Shown here: one piece after another, positions 55,566-64,000 of the stretch
Layout of the letters: the number at the start of each line of letters is the position of its first letter
How positions within the stretch are numbered: the stretch's first letter is position 1
DNA from: JAVVHH01 sp965276815
GTDB taxonomy: Bacteria > Pseudomonadota > Alphaproteobacteria > Acetobacterales > Acetobacteraceae
Assembly: GCA_965276815.1 (NCBI GenBank)
Contig: CBDIBE010000011.1
Span: 744,001-808,000, forward strand
DNA length: 64,000 nt
Direction: 5' to 3'
Position numbers and translations under genes: made by a program
The notes under the pieces: model-generated
Seen by the model: the letters and a program-made list of their open reading frames with translations, nothing else
Told to the model about the DNA's origin: nothing
The model's database searches: none

Positions 55566-56312
55566 TTAGCGGTAATCGTTCCAGGCGTCGGTGAACGGCT
55601 TTCCCAGGAACGTCGCCCAGATATAGTTGGCGCTGTAGCGCACCCCGGTCATCAGCAGCCCATCGCCCTTGAGCCGCCGTCCCGAGGATTTCGCCATCAA
55701 CCGCCAAGTGAACTTGACCCGGCCGACCTGGCTCATCCGGCGCGCAATGTCGGTGTCCTCGCCGTAGAACGTGAACTTCTGATCGAACCCGCCCGCCTCG
55801 ACTAACGCTTCCCGTTTCACGACGAAATTCCCGCCCTGCACCATGCTGCCAATCCGCAACACGTACCGGTTGAAGGAATAGGTCATGAATCCGATGCCGT
55901 AAAACGCCCGCGCGGTCGCGCGAATGTGGAACGGCACGTCGTAGTAATCGTACGGCCCGCTCACCGCCACCAGCGCCGGGTCGCGGGTGAATTCGGCCAG
56001 CACCCGGTCGAGCCAGAAGCGCGGCACGATGGTGTCCGCATCGATATTGGCGACCAATTCGCCGGAAGAGGCCTCGAACCCGGCGCTCCGCGCCATTACC
56101 AACCCCTTGATAGGTTGTTGCACTAAGGTCACGCCCGGCTCTTTTACCGCGACTTCGGCCGTGCGATCGGTACTGGCGTTGTTCACGACGATGATTTCCG
56201 CCTCGACCCCCCGTCGCTTAACCTCCGCGTTAATCGCCCTCAGACAAGCGGGAAGCAGGACCTCCTCGTTGTAGGCGGGGATGACAAAACTAATGCGCGG
56301 GCGGGCGTTCAT
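55566..56312 (-). CDS. Family 2 glycosyltransferase
   Basis: 248 residues from the ATG at 56312, with GGAGG ten bases upstream. GT-A motifs: ISFVIPAYNEEVLLPACLRA, IIVVNNASTDRTAEVA, ANIDADTIVPRFWLD (DxD) and KFTFYGEDTDIARRMSQVG. One weak hydrophobic segment (YGIGFMTYSFNRYVL) might touch the membrane. Acceptor unknown. Confidence 0.9.
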   Translation of the reverse strand: MNARPRISFVIPAYNEEVLLPACLRAINAEVKRRGVEAEIIVVNNASTDRTAEVAVKEPGVTLVQQPIKGLVMARSAGFEASSGELVANIDADTIVPRFWLDRVLAEFTRDPALVAVSGPYDYYDVPFHIRATARAFYGIGFMTYSFNRYVLRIGSMVQGGNFVVKREALVEAGGFDQKFTFYGEDTDIARRMSQVGRVKFTWRLMAKSSGRRLKGDGLLMTGVRYSANYIWATFLGKPFTDAWNDYR

Positions 56313-56346
56313 GCCGGACGGGCCTCCATTGCTTAGAAGTGTTGTG

Positions 56347-56823
56347 TCAGTTGCCGGCAAGCACAAGGAAAGCCGGGACGGCGAGCGCTGCCATAAGTTG
56401 GACCTGTGGCAGATGTGCCTCAGTATAGTGTCCAGCACGATGCAGCAAGTTTAGCGTGCCAAGCGTCGCTCCCGCCCACCTGACCGGCACATTGAGCACA
56501 GACTCACAGCCGAGCGACCAAATAAGCTCGTAATCGAAGAACACGTACTGAATATCCGTCCGATTGCGGCCGATATATGGCTGGGAGCGCTGCAGTACCT
56601 GTCGCATCCAGGGATGATCGGTGACCGGCTTACGACCTCCCACTGGGTAAGCTTCGGGACGATTCGTGTAAAGCCGCTCGCTCTCCCGTGCCTCCGCGTG
56701 GTGGGCTAGGACCGTGAACAGGATGTGGCCGGGTTCCTCGGCGAACACTCGGTCGAGCGCGCGGAAGGTCGCGCCGGGCTGGTCGGTCTCCCCCTGCGCC
56801 CGGATTACCTCGTCGGCCAGCAT
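56347..56823 (-). CDS. GAF domain protein
   Basis: 158 residues with AAGGGG before the ATG. The GAF fold is suggested by FFDYELIWSLGCESVLNVPV, AGATLGTLNLLH and YTEAHLPQVQLMAALAVPAF. No output domain, so it is a stand-alone ligand or redox sensor, or a binding protein of unknown ligand. It is transcribed toward the glycosyltransferase and divergently from ggt, over a 54-base promoter gap. Confidence 0.7.
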   Translation of the reverse strand: MLADEVIRAQGETDQPGATFRALDRVFAEEPGHILFTVLAHHAEARESERLYTNRPEAYPVGGRKPVTDHPWMRQVLQRSQPYIGRNRTDIQYVFFDYELIWSLGCESVLNVPVRWAGATLGTLNLLHRAGHYTEAHLPQVQLMAALAVPAFLVLAGN

Positions 56824-56877
56824 CCCTGGTCCCCTTTCGTATCGAGGTCTAGCATGGTTGTGCCCTGGAGGAACCTA

Positions 56878-58449
56878 ATGAGCGATACTCTACCCCCGCA
56901 CCTGACGCAGCACTGGCATCTCACCAAGCCTGCATCCAGCGGCAAGAAGGGCATGGTGGTTTCGCAGTCACGCGATGCGGCGCTGGCCGGAGTGGCCATT
57001 CTCGACGCCGGCGGCAATGCCATCGACGCCGCAATCGGCACCGCCCTCGCGCTGGCCATCCTCGAACCCTGGAACAGCGGCCTCGGCGGCATCGGCTTCG
57101 CCCTCGTGCATCGCGCCGGTCAGAGCCGCGCCGAAGTGGTTGATTTCGGCCCGCGCAGCCCGGCCAAGCTCGACCCCTCGCGTTTCAAACTGACCGGCGA
57201 GATCGACGCCGACCTGTTCGCCTGGCCCAAGGTCGAGGGCGACGCCAACGTGCATGGCCCGCTCTCCTGCGCCATTCCCGCGGCCACGGCCGGCTACGGC
57301 TTCATGCACGAGCGCTGGGGCGCGCTGCCGCTCGCCGAGGTGATCGCCCCGGCCCAGGCGCTGGCCAGGCGCGGCCTACCGCAGGATTGGTTCACCACCC
57401 TGAAAATCGCCAATTCGGCCACAATCCTGCGTCTCTATGCAGAGAGCGCCCGCATCTACCTGCCGAACGGCCTGCCACCGGTCGCGCCCTATCAGGGCAC
57501 CCCAGGCTTCTTCCGGCTGGGCAATCTCGGCAGCACGCTTGATCGCCTGGCCGCCGCCGGGCTGCGCGACTTCTACGAGGGCGACGTCGCCGCCAGCATC
57601 GCCGGCGACGTGGCCTCGCTCGGTGGCGTCCTGGATCGCGACGATCTTCGCGGCTGCCACGCGCGCCTGACCCAGCCGCAGGAAGTCCCGTTCGCCGGCC
57701 GCACCCTGCAGCTCGCTGGCGGCCTGACCGCCTCGCCCACAATGGCGCGCGTGCTGGAGCAGATGGCGGCCGAGCCCTTCGGTGACCGCCCCGGGGCATC
57801 CTGGTTCGCCGCCCTCGCCCGGGCCATGAAGCGCGCCTATGCCGAGCGCCTCGCCGGCCTCGGCGACGCCGAACCGCTCGCCGCCGAAAGCTGCACGACC
57901 CATCTGACCGTCTGCGACGCCGAGGGCACGATGGTTGCCATGACCACGACCCTGCTCTCCAGCATGGGCAGCAAAGTCGTCCTCCCCGGCTCCGGCGTGC
58001 TGCTCAACAACGGCATCATGTGGTTCGACCCGCGACCCGGCCAGCCGAACTCGCTCGCGCCTGGCAAGCGCCCGCTGACCAACATGCTGCCCATCATCCT
58101 GCGCGACGGTGATCGCCCCGTGCTGGCCGGCGGCGCCTCCGGCGGCCGGCGCATCCTCGCCTCGGTCACCCAGATCCTGGCCTTCGTCGCCGGGTTCGGC
58201 ATGGACCCGCAAACCGCTGCGCATCAGCCACGCATCGACGTCTCCAGCCCAGACCGCGTCACCGCCGACCAACGCCTGCCAGCCGACGTGCTCGCCGCCC
58301 TGCGGGCCGATGGCCCGGTGGATGAAGTCGAGCATGCCGTCCTGCCGGTCAATTTTGCCTGCCCGAACCTGATCCTGGATCAAGACGGAATGCGCACCGG
58401 CATGAGCGACGCCGCTTCCCCCTGGTCCGCCGCGGTGGCGCAAGCGTGA
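56878..58449 (+). CDS. ggt: Gamma-glutamyltransferase family protein
   Basis: 523 residues from the ATG at 56878 with GGAGGAA seven bases upstream. GKKGMVVSQSRDAALAGV and GGNAIDAAIGTALALAILEP open the large-subunit region. The autoprocessing threonine lies in SCTTHLTVCDAEGTMVAMTT, followed by LLNNGIMWFDPRPG and LPIILRDGDRPVLAGGASGG. No signal peptide is visible, so it may act in the cytoplasm on glutathione-like or other amide substrates. Its stop overlaps trmO (GTGA). Confidence 0.9.
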   Translation: MSDTLPPHLTQHWHLTKPASSGKKGMVVSQSRDAALAGVAILDAGGNAIDAAIGTALALAILEPWNSGLGGIGFALVHRAGQSRAEVVDFGPRSPAKLDPSRFKLTGEIDADLFAWPKVEGDANVHGPLSCAIPAATAGYGFMHERWGALPLAEVIAPAQALARRGLPQDWFTTLKIANSATILRLYAESARIYLPNGLPPVAPYQGTPGFFRLGNLGSTLDRLAAAGLRDFYEGDVAASIAGDVASLGGVLDRDDLRGCHARLTQPQEVPFAGRTLQLAGGLTASPTMARVLEQMAAEPFGDRPGASWFAALARAMKRAYAERLAGLGDAEPLAAESCTTHLTVCDAEGTMVAMTTTLLSSMGSKVVLPGSGVLLNNGIMWFDPRPGQPNSLAPGKRPLTNMLPIILRDGDRPVLAGGASGGRRILASVTQILAFVAGFGMDPQTAAHQPRIDVSSPDRVTADQRLPADVLAALRADGPVDEVEHAVLPVNFACPNLILDQDGMRTGMSDAASPWSAAVAQA

Positions 58450-58898
58450 ACTTGCGCCCGATCGGCCGGCTCGAGACGCCCTTCGCCACCATCCAGGACT
58501 GTCCCCGCAACGGCCGCCAGCTCGACCCGGCGCCCGAATGCCGCGCCGTCGTCGAGGTCAGCTTCCACCCCGGCCTGTCAAGCCTCGACGGCTTCAGCCA
58601 CCTGATCCTGCTCTACTGGCTCGGCCCGCAAAGCGACGCGCTGACCATCAACCCGCCCTTCGACGGCTCGCCCCGCGGCGTCTTCGCCACCCGCGCCCCG
58701 CTCCGGCCGAACCCGATCGGCCTCTCCGTCGTCGCGTTCGACGGCTTCTCCGGCCCCGGCCAGCTTCGCATCCGCTATCTCGACTGCCGCGACGGCACGC
58801 CACTGCTGGACATCAAGCCCTACCTCCCCAGCACCGACGCCGAGCCCGGGGCTGAAATGGGCTGGCTCGCGCCACACCGAACGCGGCGCCCATGCTAG
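58446..58898 (+). CDS. trmO: tRNA t6A37 methyltransferase TrmO (TsaA family)
   Basis: 150 residues from a GTG overlapping the ggt stop. RPIGRLETPFATIQDCPRNG, FSHLILLYWLG, VFATRAPLRPNPIGLSVV and LDIKPYLPSTDAEPGA are the family signatures. Uses SAM to methylate t6A37 in certain threonine tRNAs. Only the N-terminal catalytic domain is present, as in many short TrmO proteins. Overlaps the next gene by 7 bases. Confidence 0.92.
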   Translation: MNLRPIGRLETPFATIQDCPRNGRQLDPAPECRAVVEVSFHPGLSSLDGFSHLILLYWLGPQSDALTINPPFDGSPRGVFATRAPLRPNPIGLSVVAFDGFSGPGQLRIRYLDCRDGTPLLDIKPYLPSTDAEPGAEMGWLAPHRTRRPC

Positions 58899-59797
58899 AG
58901 CGCGCCCTGCCCGAGGAACCGCTCTACCTCCCGTTCGAAACCGGTGCCTACCGGATGAGCATGGGCCTCGTCGCCCGCCATCCCGACGAGTTGATCAGCC
59001 TCGACCACCATTACCCGGACGAGATCGCCCAACGCCGCGCATTGCTTGACTGCCGGGGCAACGAGATGGTCGCCGCCGAACCCGGCGCCGAGCCCGCCTG
59101 CGCCGAGATGCTGGCCCGCCTCGCCGACGTGCTGCCCCGGCGCTACCCCGCCTGGTTCGAGCGCGCCGGGTCGACCCTGCACAATCGTCTCACCAGCGAA
59201 AGCTGGGACCTCCAGGGCGACCCTCTCAGCATCGCCGCACGTCTGGTCCAGGAAGACCTCTGCATCCTCCAGCTCCGCGACGGCGTCCCATTTTTGACCG
59301 CCGGCATCCTTTGTTTCAGCCCCGGATGGCGATTGCTCGAGAAACTCGGCCGCCCGTTGGCGGACGTGCACGGCCCGGTCCCGCTCTACGCCGACCGGCT
59401 CGCCCGGCCGGTGGACCGCTTCATGCGGCACGTCGCCCCCGGCAAGCTCGCCGAACGGCTCAACTGGGGCCTGTACGACAGCCCCGCCCTGTTCCGGCCG
59501 GGAAAACACTTCCGCACCGAGGCCAATCCCGCCATCACTCGCGAAAACGCCGGCAACACGCTATTCCTGCGCGTCGAGCGCCAGACCTTGAGCCAGCTCG
59601 AACACAGCGGCGCGGTCCTGTTCACCATCCGCACCCATGTCTACAAGCTGCACCGCGTCGCCGCCGTGCCGGACGCTGCATCACGCCTGGCCGAAGCCGT
59701 CCGCGGCATGCCGCACGAGATGCGCCTGTACAAGAGCTTCGCCCCGTTCGCCGACCCGCTGCTCGCCTATCTGGACGCTAAAGCAGCGGCTGGATGA
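58892..59797 (+). CDS. Heme-dependent oxidative N-demethylase (DUF3445 family)
   Basis: 301 residues. YLPFETGAYRMSMGLVARHP opens, and DLCILQLRDGVPFLTAGILC, SPGWRLLEKLGRPLADVHGP, RPVDRFMRHVAPGKLAERLN and FLRVERQTLSQLEHSGAVLF follow the family pattern. Known members bind heme b and demethylate dimethylamine-like substrates; the catalytic ligands cannot be pinned here. Translationally coupled to trmO. The last 20 bases overlap the end of the carbonic anhydrase gene on the other strand. Confidence 0.85.
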   Translation: MLERALPEEPLYLPFETGAYRMSMGLVARHPDELISLDHHYPDEIAQRRALLDCRGNEMVAAEPGAEPACAEMLARLADVLPRRYPAWFERAGSTLHNRLTSESWDLQGDPLSIAARLVQEDLCILQLRDGVPFLTAGILCFSPGWRLLEKLGRPLADVHGPVPLYADRLARPVDRFMRHVAPGKLAERLNWGLYDSPALFRPGKHFRTEANPAITRENAGNTLFLRVERQTLSQLEHSGAVLFTIRTHVYKLHRVAAVPDAASRLAEAVRGMPHEMRLYKSFAPFADPLLAYLDAKAAAG

Positions 59798-60389
59798 TCT
59801 CCGGCCCGCTCACCGTCACCTCCAGATCGGTCACGATCCCATCCGCGATCGAGTAGATCCAGCCATGGATCGCCAGCGCCTGCCCGCGCGCCCAGGCATC
59901 TTGCACAAACAAATCGGTCGCGACATTCCGCACCTGGCGCATGACATTCAGCTCGCATAACCGGTCGAGCCGCGCCGGCTCCGGCAGCGCCTCCAGCTCT
60001 GCCCGATGCGCCTCGCAAACCTCGCGGATCGGGTGCAGCCAATGATCCACCAAGCCCCGCCGCCGCCCATCCACCGCGGCCCGCACACCGCCGCACCCGT
60101 AATGGCCGACGACCAGGATGTGCTTGACCTGCAGCACCTCGACGGCGAATTGCAGCACCGAAAGATAATTGGCGTCCTGCGGCGGCGCGAGATTGGCCAC
60201 GTTGCGGTGCACAAACATCTCGCCGGGGTCGAGGTCCACGATCTCATTGGCCGGCACCCGGCTGTCGGAACAGCCGATCCACAGATATTCCGGTGCCTGC
60301 TGCGCGACGAGCCGCTTGAAGAACCCCGCATCTGCCGCAATCTTGCGCGCCGCCCAGTTCCGGTTCTTCGCCTTCAGATGCTCGAGCAT
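59778..60389 (-). CDS. can: Beta-carbonic anhydrase
   Basis: 203 residues. Zinc ligands: Cys in YLWIGCSDSRVPANEIVD (with the Asp-Arg dyad) and His-x2-Cys in HILVVGHYGCGGVRAAV. Also GEMFVHRNVANLAPP. Length and motifs fit the bacterial Can type. Supplies bicarbonate for carboxylation. Converges with the HDOD gene; encoded just downstream of the acyl-CoA synthetase. Confidence 0.96.
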   Translation of the reverse strand: MLEHLKAKNRNWAARKIAADAGFFKRLVAQQAPEYLWIGCSDSRVPANEIVDLDPGEMFVHRNVANLAPPQDANYLSVLQFAVEVLQVKHILVVGHYGCGGVRAAVDGRRRGLVDHWLHPIREVCEAHRAELEALPEPARLDRLCELNVMRQVRNVATDLFVQDAWARGQALAIHGWIYSIADGIVTDLEVTVSGPEIIQPLL

Positions 60390-60393
60390 CGGC

Positions 60394-62493
60394 CTATGCG
60401 CCGGCCAGTTCGATCACGGCGTCTACTGCGTAAGCCCCCTCCGGCATCGCCAGCACCGGGTTGAGATCGATCCCCCGAAGCCGGGGCCCGGCTTGATGCG
60501 CAAATTGCGACAGACGCGACAACATTTCAGCGAGCGCGGCCATGTCCACCGGCTTGCGCCCCCGCGCGCCGAGCAGGATCGGCGCGGCGCGGATGCCGCG
60601 GATCATCCGCTCGGCCACGTCCGGCCCGAATGGGCACCGATGCAGCGCCACATCGTGCAGCACCTCGACGAAAATCCCGCCCACACCGAACATCGCCATC
60701 AGCCCAAAGACCGGATCGCGGTGGATGCCCAATATGCACTCCACCCCGCCCTGCAGCTGCTTGGCGACCAGCACGCCCTCCAGCCGCGCCGCTGGCGCCG
60801 CATGCCGGGCACGCTCCATCAGCGTCGCAAACCCAGACCGTGCCGCCTCCGGCCCGGCAACGCCGAGCAGCACGCCGCCAATCTCCGATTTATGGACGAT
60901 GTCCGGCGAAAGTATCTTCATCACCACCGGATCGCCGAACCTTGCCGCCGCCCGCACGGCCTCCTCCGCGGTCCGGCAGGCGGTCTCGGGCGCCGAAACG
61001 ATGCCCGCCTCGGCCAGGATGCGCTTCGCCTCGGCCTCGCTCGGCGCCGCCTCCGGCAGACGAGCCTCAGGCACTGGCGGGGGCGCCGTCGACCCGGCGG
61101 CCGCGAACGCGTCGCCAAACCGCCCCATGGCGTGAATCGCCACCACGGCCCGGGTCGGGTCCTCGAACACCACAAACCCGTCCGCCTCGTAATCCCGCAC
61201 CTGCTCCGGCCGGGCGACCACGGAGAGGACATACAACCGATCAGGGTAGCGGGCTTTGGTAGCGTTGAGCTGCTCGCGCAGCCGCGGCGCGATGATCGCC
61301 GAACCGCCGACCTGCGTGAAGAACGCCAGGATCGAGCTATAGCCGCCGTCCTCGACCATGCTGTCGGTGAATGTCCCGACCAGGCTGATGTCGTTGAACG
61401 CCTGCGCCGTGCAATCGACCGGGTTGCGCGGCGCCGCAAACGGCAGCAGCGCCTTCAATCGCGCCTGCGCCGCCGCCGGCATCTCCGGCAGCTTGAGCCC
61501 CACCGACTCCGCCGCGTCCGAGATCAGCACCCCGGCGCCGCCGCTGATCGTGATCACGCCCAGCGTGTTGCCGGCCGGGTAGATCCGCCGCGTCGCGGTC
61601 AGCGCGATGTCCAGCATCTCCTCGGTCGTGCGCGCCCGGACCGCGCCGAACTCGGCCAGCACCGCGTCCGTGACGCGGTCGTCCCCGGCGATCGAGGCCG
61701 TGTGCGAACGCGCCGCATCGGCGCCGATCGCCGACGTGCCGACCTTCATGATCACCACCGGCTTCTTCGCCTGCCGCGCCGTCTCGAGCGCCGCGAGGAA
61801 GCCCTCCGGCTCGCGGATCCCCTCGGCATAGGCGGCGATCACATCCGTATCCGGATCCTCCGCCAGCCAGCCGATCACGTCGCCGATCGTCACATCGGCT
61901 TCGTTGCCGGTCGTGACGCAAATCGGCGTGCCGATGCCACGCCCGCGCGCCACGGCAAAGACATGCGTGCCATACGCCCCGCTCTGGCTGGCAATGCCGA
62001 TCCGTCCGCCTTGTTGCGGCCAACCGCTCTCCAAGCTGGTGCTGAAAATCGGAAAAAACCCAACCCGCGCGTTGAACAGGCCGAGACAGTTCGGTCCGAC
62101 CAGCCGCATGCCATGCCGCCGCGCCGCCGCTAGCAGCCGGTCCTGCGCCGCCGCGCCCTCCGCGTTCATTTCCGCGAACCCGGCGGTGAACACGATCGCC
62201 GACTTCACGCCCCGCGCCCCGAGTTCGTCTACCGCCGTGATGGCTAGCTCCGTCGGCACGGCGACGATCGCCGTCTCAGGTGCGCGCGGCAGCGCCGCGA
62301 TTGTGGGATATGCCGCCAGGCCCTGGATCTCCGCCCGATTTGGATTGACCGGCAGGATCTCGCCCTGGAACCCCTGCTCGAGCATGTAGCGGATCGGCCG
62401 TCCACCGATGCGGGTCGGATCGGCGCTGGCGCCGATGATTGCGACGCTCGCCGGACGCAACACGCTGTCCAGCGTGGAAAAGCGCGGGTTCAC
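60394..62493 (-). CDS. Acyl-CoA synthetase, NDP-forming (acetate--CoA ligase family)
   Basis: 699 residues from a GTG at 62493 overlapping the thiolase stop. CoA-binding domain: VLRPASVAIIGASADPTRIG, and VGPNCLGLFNARVGF. Succinyl-CoA-synthetase-like domain with GRIGIASQSGAYGTHVF and the phospho-histidine region RSHTASIAGDDRV. C-terminal ATP-grasp half: AKRILAEAGIVSAPETACRT, PVVMKILSPDIVHKSEIGGV and FGVGGIFVEVLHDVAL. Makes an acyl-CoA with ADP or GDP release; acyl chain unknown. Third gene of a leftward three-gene operon. Confidence 0.9.
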   Translation of the reverse strand: MNPRFSTLDSVLRPASVAIIGASADPTRIGGRPIRYMLEQGFQGEILPVNPNRAEIQGLAAYPTIAALPRAPETAIVAVPTELAITAVDELGARGVKSAIVFTAGFAEMNAEGAAAQDRLLAAARRHGMRLVGPNCLGLFNARVGFFPIFSTSLESGWPQQGGRIGIASQSGAYGTHVFAVARGRGIGTPICVTTGNEADVTIGDVIGWLAEDPDTDVIAAYAEGIREPEGFLAALETARQAKKPVVIMKVGTSAIGADAARSHTASIAGDDRVTDAVLAEFGAVRARTTEEMLDIALTATRRIYPAGNTLGVITISGGAGVLISDAAESVGLKLPEMPAAAQARLKALLPFAAPRNPVDCTAQAFNDISLVGTFTDSMVEDGGYSSILAFFTQVGGSAIIAPRLREQLNATKARYPDRLYVLSVVARPEQVRDYEADGFVVFEDPTRAVVAIHAMGRFGDAFAAAGSTAPPPVPEARLPEAAPSEAEAKRILAEAGIVSAPETACRTAEEAVRAAARFGDPVVMKILSPDIVHKSEIGGVLLGVAGPEAARSGFATLMERARHAAPAARLEGVLVAKQLQGGVECILGIHRDPVFGLMAMFGVGGIFVEVLHDVALHRCPFGPDVAERMIRGIRAAPILLGARGRKPVDMAALAEMLSRLSQFAHQAGPRLRGIDLNPVLAMPEGAYAVDAVIELAGA

Positions 62494-63635
62494 AAGGCCG
62501 CCTGGGTGCCCAACAAAGCGGTGCATTGACTGGACAGCGTGCCGCCATTGCCATGCACCAGCGCAACATTGAGACCGCTCACCTGCCGCGCCCCCGCCTG
62601 CCCCCGCAACTGCGTCACCGCCTCGATGATCAGGAACAGTCCATACATGCCGGGATGCACGCAGGAGAGGCCGCCGCCATTGGTGTTGACCGCCAGCTTG
62701 CCGCCGGGGGCGATGGCGCCGCCCTGCACGAAGGCGCCGCCTTCGCCCTTGGCGCAAAACCCCAAATCTTCCAGGAACAGGATCGTATTGATCGTGAAAG
62801 CATCGTATAGCATGGCCAGCCCGACATCTTTATGCGTCAAGCCCGCCATGGCGTATGCGCGTGGGCCGCTTTCGGCGGCGGCGGTGATGGTCACGTCCGG
62901 CATGCACATGATCGCACGGTGCCAACCGGCAATGGCCGCCCCCAAGACATAGGCAGGGGGATGCGGCAAATCGCGCGCCCGGTCCGCCCGCACCAGCACG
63001 CAGGCGCCGCCGCCATCGGTCACCAGGCAGCAATCCAGCACCGTCAGCGGGTCGCTGACCATCCGGCTGGCCAGCACGTCGTCGACCGTCAGCGCCCCGT
63101 GCGCGAACGCCGCAGGGTTCAAGTTCGCCCACGCCCGCGCGGCCACCGCCACCTCCGCCAGCATCTCGCGCGTGGTGCCGAACTGGTGCATGTGGCGGCT
63201 TGCCGCCAGCGCATAGGACGTGATCGGCTGCCGCGGCTTATAGGGCGCCTCGTGCACCTGCGGCTCGCTCATCGAGACCAGCCGGCCACCGGCGCTGCGC
63301 TGATTCGAGCCGTAACAGATCAGCGCCGCATCGCATTGGCCGGCGGTGAGCGCCATGGTGGCGCTGAGCAAATGCGCCTCGAAGCTCGAGCCACCTATGT
63401 TGGTCCCATCCTGCACGCGCGGACGCAAACCGAGATACTCCGCCACCGAAAGGGTCGGGAACGCGTGCACGAGGGTCGCGGCGAACAGGCCATCGATATC
63501 GGCGAGCTGCAGACCGGCATCCGCGATCGCCGCCAGCGCCGATTCCGCCATCAGCTCCATGGCCGTGCGCCCCGGCGCCTCGCCGCAACCCGCGCTGCCA
63601 ATCCCGACGATGGCCGCCTGCCCGCGGAGGCTCAA
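62490..63635 (-). CDS. Thiolase-fold protein lacking the nucleophilic cysteine
   Basis: 381 residues of lipid-transfer/SCP-x-type thiolase fold (AAIVGIGSAGCGEAPGRTAM, then GLAMLYDAFTINTILFLEDL and FCAKGEGGAFVQGG, NGGGLSCVHPGMYG, VALVHGNGGTLSSQ). At the usual active-site Cys position the sequence is NIGGSSFEAHLLSA, with Gly in place of Cys. Cys-less homologues paired with DUF35 proteins include steroid side-chain aldolases (Ltp2 type). Overlaps a DUF35 gene by 4 bases, in the same arrangement. Confidence 0.85.
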   Translation of the reverse strand: MSLRGQAAIVGIGSAGCGEAPGRTAMELMAESALAAIADAGLQLADIDGLFAATLVHAFPTLSVAEYLGLRPRVQDGTNIGGSSFEAHLLSATMALTAGQCDAALICYGSNQRSAGGRLVSMSEPQVHEAPYKPRQPITSYALAASRHMHQFGTTREMLAEVAVAARAWANLNPAAFAHGALTVDDVLASRMVSDPLTVLDCCLVTDGGGACVLVRADRARDLPHPPAYVLGAAIAGWHRAIMCMPDVTITAAAESGPRAYAMAGLTHKDVGLAMLYDAFTINTILFLEDLGFCAKGEGGAFVQGGAIAPGGKLAVNTNGGGLSCVHPGMYGLFLIIEAVTQLRGQAGARQVSGLNVALVHGNGGTLSSQCTALLGTQAAL

Positions 63636-63988
63636 CTCGCCGTCTCCGGATCGAACACGACCAGCGGCACGCCGGCTTCCTGGACAATCCGGGCGCGGAC
63701 GCGGGTGCCGATCGGCACCGTCTCGACACCCTCGACGCGGCTCATCATGCGCGGCCCCTCGTCCAGATCGACCAGCGCGAGATTATAGGCTCCCTCCCGG
63801 GCCCGGTTGACGGTGATCGCGTAAATCATGCCGCCGCCGCATGCCGGGACCCATTCGAGGTCCGTCTCCCCGGTGCCGGGCACCGCGATGCGCGGATAGA
63901 ACACATAACGCCCGCTGCTGCGGCTGCGCTGGATCATGAAGCGTCCCGCTTCAAGGTGCGCGCGATACTCGGCTTCTGGGCCTATCAT
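63632..63988 (-). CDS. DUF35 OB-fold protein with degenerate zinc ribbon
   Basis: 118 residues from the ATG at 63988, near the window edge; a longer start outside the window cannot be excluded. EYRAHLEAGRFMIQRSRSSG is the rubredoxin-like ribbon region, but the usual C-x2-C knuckles are replaced (Ser-x2-Ser, second pair absent). The OB part follows (LEWVPACGGGMIYAITVNR, AYNLALVDLDEGPRMMSRVE, IGTRVRARI). DUF35 proteins bind thiolase-like partners and channel acyl-CoA. First gene of the operon. Confidence 0.82.
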   Translation of the reverse strand: MIGPEAEYRAHLEAGRFMIQRSRSSGRYVFYPRIAVPGTGETDLEWVPACGGGMIYAITVNRAREGAYNLALVDLDEGPRMMSRVEGVETVPIGTRVRARIVQEAGVPLVVFDPETAS

Positions 63989-64000
63989 GCCCAGAGTTTG

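Noticed and set aside
60169..62133. A 654-codon open frame antisense to the acyl-CoA synthetase
   Set aside because: Composition is Arg/His/Pro-heavy with no domain signs; it is a shadow of the real gene on the minus strand.

Overview
The window is high-GC DNA from an alphaproteobacterium, most likely Rhodospirillales/Acetobacteraceae. The evidence is the gene order yebC-ruvCAB-ybgC-tolQRAB-pal-cpoB-tilS-ftsH-folP-glmM-thiD, the presence of DUF1491 and an EpmA-type EF-P lysyl ligase, frequent GTG/TTG starts, and palindromic intergenic elements of a kind common in alphaproteobacteria. The family assignment is an inference from protein flavour, not from a search. No rRNA, tRNA or CRISPR array was recognised.

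Layout. 1-2117: two tandem OmpA-family outer-membrane proteins (the first cut by the window edge). 2321-5469: a DUF1491 gene divergent from a NitT/TauT/THI5-type ABC importer (binding protein, ATPase, permease) and a small basic protein. 5590-18061: one tightly packed type VI secretion operon, tssJ-tssK-tssL(OmpA)-tssM-vgrG-tssC-hcp-hcp-pppA. It lacks tssA, tssB, tssE, tssF, tssG and clpV, and carries two unusual Hcp-like proteins with charged insertions. 18183-18600: a small cationic protein, a terminator and a mini-lipoprotein. 18659-25020: epmA, then a ligase-associated Lhr-type helicase with PdeM nuclease, a photolyase and another metallophosphatase. 25072-41109: housekeeping. DUF2934 faces a long leftward run that reads ymdB-like phosphodiesterase, yebC, ruvCAB, ybgC, the Tol-Pal system, tilS, ftsH, folP, glmM, thiD. 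41341-46481: a GMC dehydrogenase operon (flavoprotein, subunit 3, internally duplicated membrane protein) and a ThDP oxidase/decarboxylase. 46618-48128: an SMP-30 lactonase and a tyrosine-phosphatase-like protein. 48228-49976: two adjacent RadC paralogues, one lacking the JAMM residues. 50068-51160: a two-gene chromate transporter. 51198-54244: LigD (NHEJ ligase) followed by a frameshifted remnant of a second ATP-dependent ligase, in an AT-richer patch. 54299-60389: a small membrane protein, a TauD-type dioxygenase, GT2, GAF protein, the overlapping trio ggt-trmO-HDOD, and a beta carbonic anhydrase. 60394-63988: an operon of DUF35 protein, Cys-less thiolase homologue and NDP-forming acyl-CoA synthetase.

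How it fits together. The envelope theme is strong: OmpA proteins, the Tol-Pal trans-envelope machine, and the membrane complex, spike, tube and one sheath subunit of a T6SS. A second theme is DNA repair: RuvCAB, Lhr/PdeM, photolyase, RadC pair, LigD. The most unusual candidates are the T6SS module with paired insertion-bearing Hcp paralogues, the active/inactive RadC pair, the decayed ligase gene beside ligD, and the thiolase/DUF35 pair in which both partners have lost their signature cysteines.
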